Assembly: GCA_015075405.1 (NCBI GenBank)
Contig: JABTUK010000002.1
Coordinates: 1,488,001-1,552,000, forward strand
DNA length: 64,000 bases
From: Anaerolineales bacterium
GTDB lineage: Bacteria; Chloroflexota; Anaerolineae; 4572-78; J111
Direction: 5' to 3'
Part shown: positions 43,503 to 51,228 of the stretch, in pieces
How the letters are laid out: the number at the start of each line of letters is the position of its first letter
Numbering within the stretch: position 1 is the first letter of the stretch
Program-made: the position numbers and the translations under genes
Notes under the pieces: model-generated
What the model was told of the DNA's origin: nothing
The model's database searches: none
What the model saw: the letters and a program-made list of their open reading frames with translations, nothing else

Positions 43503-44588
43503 TTAGCCTCCTGCTGGCGGGATCAATTCGCCGGCCAGACCCAACAACCGCATCTGCCCCTGCTCGACTCGCCACAGGCTCACCTGGGGATCACGCCGGT
43601 CGCCGTGCGCGTCGAATTGGATGGGGCCGGTGACGCCGGTAAAATCCTTCATAGTGGCGACCGCCGCTAATATTCGCGCCCGGTCTGGCCGGCCGACTTG
43701 GGCCAAAGCTGCGATCAACAGGTTGGTGGCATCGTAAACTTCCAACCCGTAAACCGGCACTGGCCCGTAGCGAGTCTGAAATTCCCGCACAAAATCCCCG
43801 GCCGCGGGCGCACGGTCCGGGTCTACCCCGGCGTAGGTCTGGAAGACTCCTTCTGCCGCCGCTCCCGCCAGCGGCAAAAATTGCGATTCACGGCTGCCGT
43901 CCGTGCCAAACAGCAAGCTCTCAACGCCCGCCGCCCGTAACTGCCGGGCCAGGATCGAACTCTCGATTTCGGTCAGGGCAAAGTAAATCAGGTCGGGCGA
44001 CAGTTTGCGGATACGAGCGACAGTGGGGCTAAAATCGGTCTGACCCTCATTGATGCCCTCAAATAGCACCACCTTGGCTCGTTCCTGCTGCACTGTCGCC
44101 TGGACCACCTCAGCCAGGGGTTGGCCGTAACTGGTCTGGTCGTGAATAACGGCGACCCGCCGAGCGCCCAACACCCGCACCGCGTATTGCGCCGCCACCT
44201 GCCCTTGCGCGGCATCGTGGGCGCACAGCCGAAAGAAGGTGCGATACCCCTGCCGGCTGAGGCCGGGATTGGTCGAGGAAGGCGTAATTTGGACCAGCCC
44301 CGCCGTGTGATAAATCGGCGCTGCCGCCGCCGAGGGGCCGCTGTTTTTGTGCCCTACCACCCCAATCACAGCCGGATCAGTCACAAAACGGTGGGCCACA
44401 GCTTCGGCCTGGGCCGGGTCAGCCCCGTCATCTTCGGCCCGCAGCGCCAGGCGAAAGGGTAGGTCGTCCTGCTCGTTGGCCTGGGCGATAGCCAACTCCG
44501 CGCACTGGCGCATCGGCCCGCCAACAATAGCCTGATCGCCGCTGAAAGGGGCGGCAAAAGCGATTTTGACGAGGGGGTTAGTTGTCAT
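43503..44588 (-). CDS. Branched-chain amino acid-type binding protein without a signal peptide
   Basis: This 361-residue Peripla_BP_6 (LivK-like) protein starts at ATG 44588 (MTTNPLVKIAFAAPFSGDQ), with GGAG 8 nt upstream. The start enters the fold directly, so no signal peptide or lipobox is seen. The core holds HKNSGPSAAAAPIYHTAG, QITPSSTNPGLSRQGYRTFFRL and FGTDGSRESQFLPLA. It may be a cytoplasmic sensor or binding domain rather than a transport receptor, or the true start may lie further upstream in a region I could not support. No Liv permease is adjacent. Confidence 0.8.
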   Translation of the reverse strand: MTTNPLVKIAFAAPFSGDQAIVGGPMRQCAELAIAQANEQDDLPFRLALRAEDDGADPAQAEAVAHRFVTDPAVIGVVGHKNSGPSAAAAPIYHTAGLVQITPSSTNPGLSRQGYRTFFRLCAHDAAQGQVAAQYAVRVLGARRVAVIHDQTSYGQPLAEVVQATVQQERAKVVLFEGINEGQTDFSPTVARIRKLSPDLIYFALTEIESSILARQLRAAGVESLLFGTDGSRESQFLPLAGAAAEGVFQTYAGVDPDRAPAAGDFVREFQTRYGPVPVYGLEVYDATNLLIAALAQVGRPDRARILAAVATMKDFTGVTGPIQFDAHGDRRDPQVSLWRVEQGQMRLLGLAGELIPPAGG

Positions 44589-44606
44589 TGAGTTACGCTC
44601 CAAGAC

Positions 44607-44670
44607 GACCGGGGACCGGAGACCGATGACCGGGGTTACCGCCCGTCCCCTGTCTCCGGTCCTCGGTCAG
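44607..44670. repeat. Inverted GGGGACC / GGAGACC tandem repeat
   Basis: GGGGACC, GGAGACC, GATGACC units are followed by the complementary arm (CCCTGTCTCCGGTCCTCGG), which contains the aldolase stop TGA (44667-44669). Confidence 0.9.
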
Positions 44671-45443
44671 GCTCGACCTGATATCTGCGCTTTCACTCTA
44701 CTGGCAAAGGCCCGGCAGCCTTCCATAAAAATCAAATCGTTGCTGGCGACGGTAATCAACTGCACCCCGCGCTCGATCCACGGACCGGCCTGCTCCGGGG
44801 TAGGCATCCAGATACCAACGGCAATCCGGTTGGCCCGCGCCCGTTGAACAATCTCGCCGACGGTATCGAGCAGCAGCGGGTGGTCCAACTGGCCGGAAAT
44901 ACCCAGGACCGTAGATAAATCAAACGGGCCGACAAACAACACATCCACCCCGGCTACAGCCATAATCGCATCGAGATTTTGAATGCCTTCGTGTCCCTCA
45001 ATTTGCAGCACCACCATCGTTTCTTCCCTGGCGCGGGCCAAATAGTCGGGCCAGGGCGTCTGGCCGTAATGGGCAGCGCGAATAGAAGGCGCAGCCCCGC
45101 GCACCCCCACCGGCGGATAATGTGCCTTCCTCACCGCCTCTTCTGCTTCGGCCCGGCTGCCGACGTGGGGCACGACAACGCCTTGCGCGCCATACTCAAG
45201 CACCTTACTGACCGAGGTCGGATTGTCATCTGCAACCCGAACCAGGCAGGGCAGGCGAGCGGCATCGGCAGCACGAACCAAATTCTCGCAGCCGGCGATG
45301 TCGTAGGCGCTGTGTTCCGTATCGAGGACCACAAAATCAAACCCGGCATAACCAATTGTTTCAACCTGGGACGGGCTGGCCGCGTTGAGCCAGGTTCCGA
45401 CCAGGGTTTGTCCATCTTTGAAAGCTTGTTTCAACTTAAGCAT
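44667..45443 (-). CDS. HpcH/HpaI-type aldolase
   Basis: This 258-residue TIM-barrel enzyme has the class II pyruvate-aldolase signature: VVLDTEHSAYD near 38, EGHEGIQNLD, the metal-binding VLFVGPFDLSTVLG and a final VASNDLIFMEG. Family members cleave 4-hydroxy-2-oxoacids into pyruvate and an aldehyde with a divalent metal. It lies upstream of the DenD-like and SDR genes, which suggests retro-aldol cleavage of a keto acid made from an acid sugar. The stop TGA comes from a GACCGAGGACCGG-type repeat. Confidence 0.86.
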   Translation of the reverse strand: MLKLKQAFKDGQTLVGTWLNAASPSQVETIGYAGFDFVVLDTEHSAYDIAGCENLVRAADAARLPCLVRVADDNPTSVSKVLEYGAQGVVVPHVGSRAEAEEAVRKAHYPPVGVRGAAPSIRAAHYGQTPWPDYLARAREETMVVLQIEGHEGIQNLDAIMAVAGVDVLFVGPFDLSTVLGISGQLDHPLLLDTVGEIVQRARANRIAVGIWMPTPEQAGPWIERGVQLITVASNDLIFMEGCRAFASRVKAQISGRA

Positions 45444-45510
45444 GGGTTACTCCTTTGGACGACTGGAGGATTGGAAGGCTGGAAGGCTGAAAAGATCTCT
45501 TTCTATCCTC

Positions 45511-45600
45511 AGTAGATCCAATTTTCCGAGGAGTGAGGCACGCCCACGTGCCGAACACCGCCGCACGTGGGCGTGCTGGCTCCTCAAATTTGGATCCACT
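45511..45600. repeat. Long imperfect palindrome, GGCACGCCCACGTGCC type, nested between AAGGCTGG repeats
   Basis: Arms beginning AGTAGATCCAA and ending TTGGATCCACT enclose a stem built on GAGGCACGCCCACGTGCCG and its complement CGCACGTGGGCGTGC. Flanking copies of GGAAGGCT units (45462-45490) and a CTTCCATCC arm (45608-45620) suggest one repeat inserted inside another. Confidence 0.8.
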
Positions 45601-45624
45601 GATCCTCTATCTTCCATCCTCTTC

Positions 45625-46770
45625 CTACATTTCTTTCAACAACTGCTGGGCGATCAGCAGCCGTTGAATCTCGCTGGTGCCGTCACCGATGAGGGTTAAG
45701 CGGTTGTCACGATAAAAACGCTCGACGTGCATTTCGCGGCTGTAGCCCATGCCGCCGTGTATCTGGATGGCCTGCCAGCAGGCCCGGTCCGCCGCCTCGG
45801 AAGCGAACAGTTTGGCCATAGCGACCTGTTTGGTAAAGCGCTGGCCTCGGTCTTTCAGCGCGGCGGCCTGATAAATCAACAGCCGGGCCGCTTCCAGTTC
45901 GGTGGCCATATCGGCCAGCTTCATCTGAATGGCCTGGAAATTGGCAATCGGCTGGCCGAACGCCTCCCGCTCGCGGGCATACTTGAGCGAATGTTCCAAT
46001 GCTGCCCGGCCCAGGCCCAGGGCCATCGCCGCAATACTGATCCGCGCCCCATCAAGGGTGATCATAAACTGTTTGAAACCCTGGTTGAGTTCGCCCAGCA
46101 GGTTTTCTTTAGGAATCCGGCAATCGGCAAAAAAAAGCTGGCTGGTGGGCGACCCCTTCATGCCCATCTTTGGCTCATCTTTGCCGGGCGTAAAACCGGG
46201 GGCATCCGCCGGGACAATAAAGTTGGAAACGCCATGCGACCCTGCCGCCAGATCGGTTTTGGCCGCCACCACCACCGAGCGGGCCACTGAGCCGGAGGTG
46301 ATCCACATCTTCTGGCCGTTCAACACCCACATGCCATCCCGTTCTTCGGCGCGGGTTTTCAACGCTGCCGCGTCAGAGCCGGAGTGTGGTTCGGTTAAAG
46401 CAAACGCGCCCAAGCCCTCGCCCCTGGCTAGTGGGACCAACCACTTTTGCTTTTGTTCTTCCGTGCCAAAAAGATAAATCGGGCTGGCCCCCAGCGAGAT
46501 ATGGGCATTATAATTGGCCGCCACCGAGCCGGAAGCAGCGGCGATTTCCTCAACCGCCAGGGCGTAACTGATGGTGTCGGCCCCCGCGCCGCCGTACTTT
46601 TCGGGAAAAGGCAGCCCCATCAGGCCCAACTCGCCCATCTTGCGGAAAATGTCGGCGGGAAATTCGCTCTTCTCATCAATCTCGCGGGCGCGCGGCGCAA
46701 TCTCGCTCTGAGCAAATTCACGCACCGCCTCGCGGATCATGTGTTGTTCTTCGGTCAGATCGAAATCCAT
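45625..46770 (-). CDS. Acyl-CoA dehydrogenase
   Basis: This 381-residue flavoprotein starts at MDFDLTEEQHMIREAVREFA (ATG 46770); an upstream start at 46803 is less likely. Fold markers are GAFALTEPHSGSDAAALKT, KMWITSGSVA, GTPFR-like QAIQIHGGMGYS and ending LIGDGTSEIQRLLIAQQLL. It should introduce a trans-2,3 double bond into an acyl-CoA, passing electrons to ETF. The usual catalytic glutamate position in the -YEGT- motif reads GDGT here, so the base may lie elsewhere, as in isovaleryl-CoA-type enzymes. With the nearby carboxylase and hydratases, a branched-chain substrate is plausible. Confidence 0.88.
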   Translation of the reverse strand: MDFDLTEEQHMIREAVREFAQSEIAPRAREIDEKSEFPADIFRKMGELGLMGLPFPEKYGGAGADTISYALAVEEIAAASGSVAANYNAHISLGASPIYLFGTEEQKQKWLVPLARGEGLGAFALTEPHSGSDAAALKTRAEERDGMWVLNGQKMWITSGSVARSVVVAAKTDLAAGSHGVSNFIVPADAPGFTPGKDEPKMGMKGSPTSQLFFADCRIPKENLLGELNQGFKQFMITLDGARISIAAMALGLGRAALEHSLKYAREREAFGQPIANFQAIQMKLADMATELEAARLLIYQAAALKDRGQRFTKQVAMAKLFASEAADRACWQAIQIHGGMGYSREMHVERFYRDNRLTLIGDGTSEIQRLLIAQQLLKEM

Positions 46771-46812
46771 TATAATAGCCCAAGTCTCACTCAATGTCAT
46801 CAAGTTAAGCTA

Positions 46813-46942
46813 CAAAACAGCATCCTGAGTAGCGCGGAACACAGTGGAGCGCGTATCGAAAGGTGCTGTTTTGTGACGAGTCCCTGACCACACAGCACCC
46901 TTCGATACGGGTCGCTTCGCTCCCCTACTCAGGATACTGCTG
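46813..46942. repeat. Paired hairpin element, ATCCTGAGTAG / TATCGAA family
   Basis: Two neighbouring hairpins (46813-46873 and 46893-46942) with arms AAACAGCATCC/GGTGCTGTTTT and CAGCACCC/GGATACTGCTG share CTGAGTAG and GTATCGAA cores with the element at 16640-16777, though the stems differ. Confidence 0.85.
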
Positions 46943-46974
46943 AACTTAACGATGTTGAAGCCTTGCTAATAAAC

Positions 46975-47032
46975 ATGATACGTGATGACTCAAAATCTCA
47001 CGCATCACGCATTACGCATCACATTTCATTTA
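46975..47032. repeat. Inverted CGTGATG / CATCACG repeat
   Basis: ATACGTGATGACTC and the complementary TCACGCATCACGCATTACG arm lie just before the MeaB stop. Confidence 0.85.
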
Positions 47033-48039
47033 ACATCCACTTTCGCGAGTATCTCAACCGCCGCAAACGGATCGAGTTGTCGCTCCACTACCTGCTCCAG
47101 TATTTTGTTGACTTCTTCCGGCGAGGCTTTAGCCAGCAGGCCGGCCAGCAGTCGCTCCTTAAGCATTTGCTGAATCTCAAAAATCAGGCGCTCCCGTTCC
47201 CGCTGAACCAGCATGCCGTTGTTCAGTTGGTAGGTTCGATGCTCGGCCAGGGCTGCGACCACCTCGGCAATCCCCTGACCCTGGGTAGCCACTGTTTTAC
47301 AAATAGGAGGTCGCCAGGCCGCCGGCTCGGCCCCAGAGGGACTGCCGACGGTTGCAGCGACTTCCATAAGTTGGCCGTGATGGAACACTGTCTTGGGCAG
47401 GCTATGGTCGGTCAAATCGAGCATCATGGTCAGCGCGGCCACCGTCCGGCTGGCCCCTTCGCGGTCGGCTTTGTTGACCACAAAAACATCGGCAATTTCC
47501 AGAATGCCCGCTTTGATGGCCTGGACTTCGTCGCCCAGACCGGGCGCTTCGACCACGACGACGCTGTGGGCCAGGCCGGCAATTTCTACCTCAGCCTGGC
47601 CGACCCCGACCGTTTCAATCAAAATAATCTCAAAGCCGGCGGCGTCAAACACTTTGGCGGCGTCGGCGGTGGCGCGAGCCAACCCACCCAGGCTGCCCCG
47701 CGTAGCCATGCTGCGGACAAACACGCCGGGGTCGCCGGCCAGGTCGGCCATGCGGATACGGTCGCCCAAAATGGCCCCGCCGCTGAAAGGACTGGTCGGG
47801 TCCACTGAAATGATGGCGACCGTCTTGTTCTCGCGGCGATAGGCTTTGGCCAGCTCGTTAACCAGGGTAGATTTGCCGGTGCCGGGCGCGCCGGTCAGCC
47901 CCACCAGGTAAGCCTGGCCGGTGTGCGGATACAACTCGGCCAACACCTGGCGCGCTTCGGGCCGGTTGTTTTCAATGCCGGAGATTTGCCGGGCAATGGC
48001 CCGCCGCTCGCCCCGCAAAATTGGCTCAGTTAGCGACAT
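47026..48039 (-). CDS. meaB: MeaB/ArgK-type GTPase
   Basis: This 337-residue protein is the methylmalonyl-CoA-mutase-associated GTPase (G3E/MeaB family). Walker A is in [18 protein letters not shown], then [36 protein letters not shown] and VVNKADREG follow. It loads and protects B12 on the mutase. It overlaps by 14 nt the cobalamin-binding subunit gene upstream, so the two are co-translated. The large catalytic mutase subunit is not in this cluster. Confidence 0.92.
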   Translation of the reverse strand: MSLTEPILRGERRAIARQISGIENNRPEARQVLAELYPHTGQAYLVGLTGAPGTGKSTLVNELAKAYRRENKTVAIISVDPTSPFSGGAILGDRIRMADLAGDPGVFVRSMATRGSLGGLARATADAAKVFDAAGFEIILIETVGVGQAEVEIAGLAHSVVVVEAPGLGDEVQAIKAGILEIADVFVVNKADREGASRTVAALTMMLDLTDHSLPKTVFHHGQLMEVAATVGSPSGAEPAAWRPPICKTVATQGQGIAEVVAALAEHRTYQLNNGMLVQRERERLIFEIQQMLKERLLAGLLAKASPEEVNKILEQVVERQLDPFAAVEILAKVDVK

Positions 48040-48430
48040 TCACCTGCTCACGAATAAAAGCGATGATGTCTTCGGTTGAGGTACCGGGGCCAAACACGCC
48101 GCGCACCCCAAGCTGGCGCAGCGGCTCGATATCCTCGGCGGGAATAATCCCGCCGACCACGATCAGAACATCGTCCAGGCCATTCTCCTTGAGCCGGTCC
48201 ACAATTTTGGGCACGAGGGTCAGGTGCGCCCCCGACAGGACTGACAGCCCGACCACGTCCACATCTTCCTGTAAGGCGGCCTCGGCAATCATCTCCGGGG
48301 TTTGACGCAGGCCGGTATAGATGACCTCCATCCCGGCGTCGCGCAGCGCCCGCGCCACCACTTTCGCGCCCCGGTCGTGCCCATCCAACCCCGGCTTGGC
48401 TACCAGAACTCGGATTTTACGTTCAGACAT
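48026..48430 (-). CDS. Methylmalonyl-CoA mutase cobalamin-binding (C-terminal) subunit
   Basis: This 134-residue B12-binding domain protein has the D-x-H-x-x-G motif in [18 protein letters not shown]. It continues with [21 protein letters not shown] and [20 protein letters not shown], the signature of the separate mutase small subunit. It binds cobalamin for radical rearrangement of methylmalonyl-CoA to succinyl-CoA. It is coupled to meaB. The catalytic TIM-barrel subunit must be elsewhere in the genome. Confidence 0.9.
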   Translation of the reverse strand: MSERKIRVLVAKPGLDGHDRGAKVVARALRDAGMEVIYTGLRQTPEMIAEAALQEDVDVVGLSVLSGAHLTLVPKIVDRLKENGLDDVLIVVGGIIPAEDIEPLRQLGVRGVFGPGTSTEDIIAFIREQVNVAN

Positions 48431-48453
48431 AGTTGTTCCTCGACTAACAATTT

Positions 48454-48507
48454 GTAGGACAAGCTGTTAGTTTGTCCGAATATGGACAAGCTAACAGCTT
48501 GTCCTAC
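48454..48507. repeat. 24-bp near-perfect palindrome, TAGGACAAGCTGTTAG type
   Basis: The arms (48454-48477 and 48484-48507) match at 23 of 24 positions around a 6-nt loop. The right arm supplies the stop TAG of the upstream LLM oxidoreductase gene (48504-48506). Confidence 0.93.
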
Positions 48508-49385
48508 TTTCTGGGCTGAAGCCCACACAACTCCGCCACCCGTTCCATTTCGGCGCGGAAGCTGCACAAATCCGGCCCGTCGAGCGGCGGGTCAATGACC
48601 AGGTGCTGCACGCCCAATTCCTGATGCCGGGCCTGAGTTTCGGCATTGATGGGGTACACCCGCCCTGGCCGAGCGACCACCAGCACCGAGGCCGGATCAC
48701 GGCCTGCCTCCTCGCAGAAGCGGCGCAGCTTGGCAATTCCTGCGGCCAATTCGTCCAGCGTAATCTGGGTGGGATGCCAGCCATCGCCCACGCGAGCTAC
48801 GCGCTTCAGAGCCGCATCAGTGTGGCCGCCCCAAACCACCGGGATAGTGGGCTGCACCGGCCGCGGAGCCATCTGGCAGTCCGCCGCCTCATAAAATTCG
48901 CCCTGAAAATTGACGGGTTCGCCCCGCCAAAAGGCGCGCACCAGGGCAATCATCTCGGCGGTGCGCGGTCCTCGCCGCTCGAAGGGGACGCCAATCAGGT
49001 CAAATTCCTCCTCCATCCAGCCCGCACCCACGCCCAGGATAACGCGCCCCCCACTCAAAAAGTCGAGCGACGACAATTGTTTAGCCAACAAAATCGGCTG
49101 GCGCAGCGGGACCACCATCACCGACGTGCCGAGCTTGACCGAGGGAGCCACAGCCGCTGCCCAGGCCAGGGCCAACAACGGATCCAACCAGGGAGTGTTA
49201 GCCGGATAGGGCCAGCGGCCCTGCGGGTCGTAGGGATAAAAGGAGTCAACCTTTTCCGGCAACGCGACGTGGTCGCTGACCCAAACCGAATGATAACCCA
49301 ACGCCTCGGCCCAGCGAGCTGCCGTGACCAGGTTTTCCGGGCTAACTTTTGCTCCTGCACTGGGGAGCCGGATGCCGATTTGCAT
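48504..49385 (-). CDS. LLM-class (F420-type) oxidoreductase A
   Basis: This 293-residue bacterial-luciferase-like flavin/F420 enzyme has [20 protein letters not shown], the [13 protein letters not shown] region, [41 protein letters not shown] and the domain-end [22 protein letters not shown]. It should reduce or oxidise a substrate with F420 or FMN. It is clearly paralogous to the gene at 50219, and the AhpD-like selenoprotein gene lies between them. The stop codon is in a palindromic repeat. Confidence 0.88.
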   Translation of the reverse strand: MQIGIRLPSAGAKVSPENLVTAARWAEALGYHSVWVSDHVALPEKVDSFYPYDPQGRWPYPANTPWLDPLLALAWAAAVAPSVKLGTSVMVVPLRQPILLAKQLSSLDFLSGGRVILGVGAGWMEEEFDLIGVPFERRGPRTAEMIALVRAFWRGEPVNFQGEFYEAADCQMAPRPVQPTIPVVWGGHTDAALKRVARVGDGWHPTQITLDELAAGIAKLRRFCEEAGRDPASVLVVARPGRVYPINAETQARHQELGVQHLVIDPPLDGPDLCSFRAEMERVAELCGLQPRK

Positions 49386-49407
49386 AGGTTGTTATCTCCT
49401 TGTTTGT

Positions 49408-49436
49408 GACCGGAGACCGGGGACGGAGGACCGGGA
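49408..49436. repeat. CCGGAGA/CCGGGGA tandem repeat, outer left arm
   Basis: About four 7-bp units (ACCGGAG, ACCGGGG, ACGGAGG, ACCGGGA) have a partner arm (GGTCCTCGGTCCC, CCGTCTCCGGTC) at 49563-49615. They frame the CGTGATG repeat at 49477-49522, so one repeat family is nested in another. Confidence 0.85.
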
Positions 49437-49476
49437 ATGACAAATTCGGGTCTCCAGGATTTCGTGGGGTTTGGAC

Positions 49477-49522
49477 CTGATACGTGATGACCCTAATCAC
49501 GTGTCACGCATCACGCATCACT
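49477..49522. repeat. Inverted TACGTGATGA / TCACGCATCACGC repeat, nested
   Basis: The ATACGTGATGACCC and TCACGCATCACGCATCA arms form a hairpin inside the larger CCGGAGA-type block. Confidence 0.85.
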
Positions 49523-49562
49523 TTGCCGCTACCCCTGAATTTCAAAAGAGCCACAAATTCTT

Positions 49563-49615
49563 GACCGGTCCTCGGTCCCACAGGGAGGCTGCGCACTCTT
49601 CCGTCTCCGGTCTGC
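49563..49615. repeat. GACCGGTCCTCGG / CCGTCTCCGGTC repeat, outer right arm
   Basis: Complementary to the block at 49408-49436. It ends a few bases before the AhpD-like gene stop at 49619. Confidence 0.75.
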
Positions 49616-49618
49616 CCT

Positions 49619-50029
49619 TCAGGGCACGTCTGTGTCCAGCAAAATATTGACCATCTGCATGCCGTTGTAATGGCCGATGATATAGCACAGTTCCACCAAC
49701 TCCCGTTCCGAAAAGTGTTGTTTCAATTCGGTCCAGGAGTCGGGGTGGATGCCATGCGGGTCTTTTTTGGCCATGTGGGCCAGCCCGACTGCCAGAATGG
49801 TCCGCTCGTCGCTCAGCCGCTCCGCCGGAGGGCCAAAGGACATTCAGTAGCGGCAGCCGTTTTCGTAAGCTAAGTGACGCCGCACTTCTTCACGCAGTTC
49901 GGCGGGCAGCGACAACTGCTGGGTGATGACCTTATCTAGCTGTTGGAACGCTGCCAGCAGCTCCGGGTTATGGCCGACCATTCGCCGGAAAGGGGTGCTG
50001 CCTAATTCAGTATAAGAAACGCGAGCCAT
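49619..50029 (-). CDS. AhpD-like selenoprotein with in-frame UGA (CxxU)
   Basis: The complete gene starts at ATG 50029 (MARVSYTELGSTPFRRMVGH), with an AAGGAG ribosome binding site 9 nt upstream. It reads through an in-frame TGA at 49844-49846 and ends at 49619, giving 136 residues including Sec. At the UGA the frame reads E-N-G-C-R-Y-U-M-S-F-G, so the UGA replaces the second cysteine of a CxxC motif, the active pair of AhpD/carboxymuconolactone-decarboxylase proteins. The parts before (62 residues) and after (74 residues) join seamlessly in this fold. A hairpin with a GGC loop follows the UGA. AhpD-like selenoproteins are known. It lies between two LLM oxidoreductases. Confidence 0.86.
49815..49834 (-). 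promoter_or_regulatory. Candidate bacterial SECIS hairpin of the AhpD-like gene
   Basis: Ten to 29 nt after the UGA, a stem GGCC-CTCC / GGAG-C-GGCT (eight pairs with a one-base bulge, one G-U) closes a GGC loop. The loop G is 18 nt after the UGA, in the known 16-37 nt range. Confidence 0.65.
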
Positions 50030-50110
50030 CTTGACCAATCTCCTTGACTCGGGTATGTACAGCTTTACATTAGTTCGTGACGAAATCAAAGCACATACCT
50101 CTGAGAAAAC

Positions 50111-50204
50111 CATGTCATTCCGACCGCAGGGAGGAATCTTTTATACCGCTGGATAAAATTCTAGGTAAGGACAGAGATTTCTCGCTGGCGCTCGAAATGA
50201 CATG
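50111..50204. repeat. Inverted repeat, GTCATTCCGACC / TCGAAATGAC type
   Basis: CATGTCATTCCGACCGCAGG and the complementary CGCTGGCGCTCGAAATGACAT arm lie about 33 nt apart between the AhpD-like and LLM genes. The left arm recurs in variant form at 52421. Confidence 0.9.
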
Positions 50205-50218
50205 CAAAAACCATCTCG

Positions 50219-51109
50219 CTATGACTGTCTTGGGGTTAGGCCGCAGACCTCCGCCGCCCGTTCCATCTTTTCCCGCAGCAGCGACAGGTCGGGGTCTTCC
50301 TGTTTGATCGGCGTATCTACTACCAGATGGTTGATGCCCAATTCCAGATGTTTGGCGTGGGCTTCGGGGGTGATGTCGTATTTGTCGCCGGGCCGGGCAA
50401 TGACCAGAGTTGAGGCCGGGTCGCGGCCATACTCTTCACAATACTGGCGCAGCTTTTTGACGCCCGCTTCCAACTCGGCCAGGGTAATCTGGGTGGGATG
50501 CCAGCCGTCGCCTACTCGCGCTGCCCGCCTGATGGCCGCGTCGCTGTGGCCGCCCCAAACTATGGGGATAGTTTTTCGCACCGGCGTGGGCTGCATCTGC
50601 CCGCCGGGAAGCTGGTAGAACTCACCCTGGAAGTACACCATTTCGCCGCGCCACAATTGGCGCATCAACTCGACCATTTCAACCACCCGCCTGCCCCGGT
50701 TGGCAAAATCCTGGCCGATCAGATCAAACTCCTCGGCCATCCAGCCGGCCCCCGCGCCCAAAATCACGCGCCCGCCGGTCAGGAAGTCAAGGCTGGCTAA
50801 CTGCTTGGCTAACAGAATCGGGTTCCGCAGCGGAACCACCAGCACCGACGTACCCAGCTTGAGCGTCGGCGCTGCTGCCCCGGCCCAGGCCAGGGTCAGC
50901 AACGGGTCAATCCATTTGGTGTCCGGCGGATAATCCCAGCGGCCATGCGTCCGGTAGGGATACCAGGAATTGACCTCTTCTTTCAACACCACGTGGTCGG
51001 TTAACCAAATAGAATGATAGCCTAACTCCTCGGCCCAGCGAGCCGTTTTGACCAGATTCTCCGGGCTGGCTTTGTCCCCGGCGTTATGAATAATCACCCC
51101 GACTTCCAT
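50219..51109 (-). CDS. LLM-class (F420-type) oxidoreductase B
   Basis: This 296-residue enzyme is closely related to the one encoded at 48504: [92 protein letters not shown]. It is a luciferase-like flavin or F420 enzyme. The two paralogs frame the AhpD-like selenoprotein, which suggests a small redox island. The cofactor cannot be fixed from sequence alone. Confidence 0.88.
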   Translation of the reverse strand: MEVGVIIHNAGDKASPENLVKTARWAEELGYHSIWLTDHVVLKEEVNSWYPYRTHGRWDYPPDTKWIDPLLTLAWAGAAAPTLKLGTSVLVVPLRNPILLAKQLASLDFLTGGRVILGAGAGWMAEEFDLIGQDFANRGRRVVEMVELMRQLWRGEMVYFQGEFYQLPGGQMQPTPVRKTIPIVWGGHSDAAIRRAARVGDGWHPTQITLAELEAGVKKLRQYCEEYGRDPASTLVIARPGDKYDITPEAHAKHLELGINHLVVDTPIKQEDPDLSLLREKMERAAEVCGLTPRQS

Positions 51110-51120
51110 AATGCTTGCCT

Positions 51121-51224
51121 TCCTCCTTTAAAGTCCACAGATGGCACAAATGGGCACAGATAAAATAAGAAATAAAAAATAAGAAATCATCTGTGTTTAT
51201 CTGCGTTCATCTGTGGATTCTTTT
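51121..51224. repeat. Inverted 10-bp ATCTGTG / CACAGAT repeat
   Basis: CCACAGATGGCACAAATGGG and, after ATAAAATAAGAAATAAAAAA, the inverted ATCTGTGTTTATCTGCGTTC arm lie between the peptidase and LLM-B genes. Related to the block at 28606. Confidence 0.85.
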
Positions 51225-51228
51225 TCCC

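Noticed and set aside
49844..50113. A complete 89-residue protein ending in GCRY at the UGA
   Set aside because: It ends in the middle of the AhpD-type CxxC motif, and the remaining half follows in the same frame directly after the UGA.
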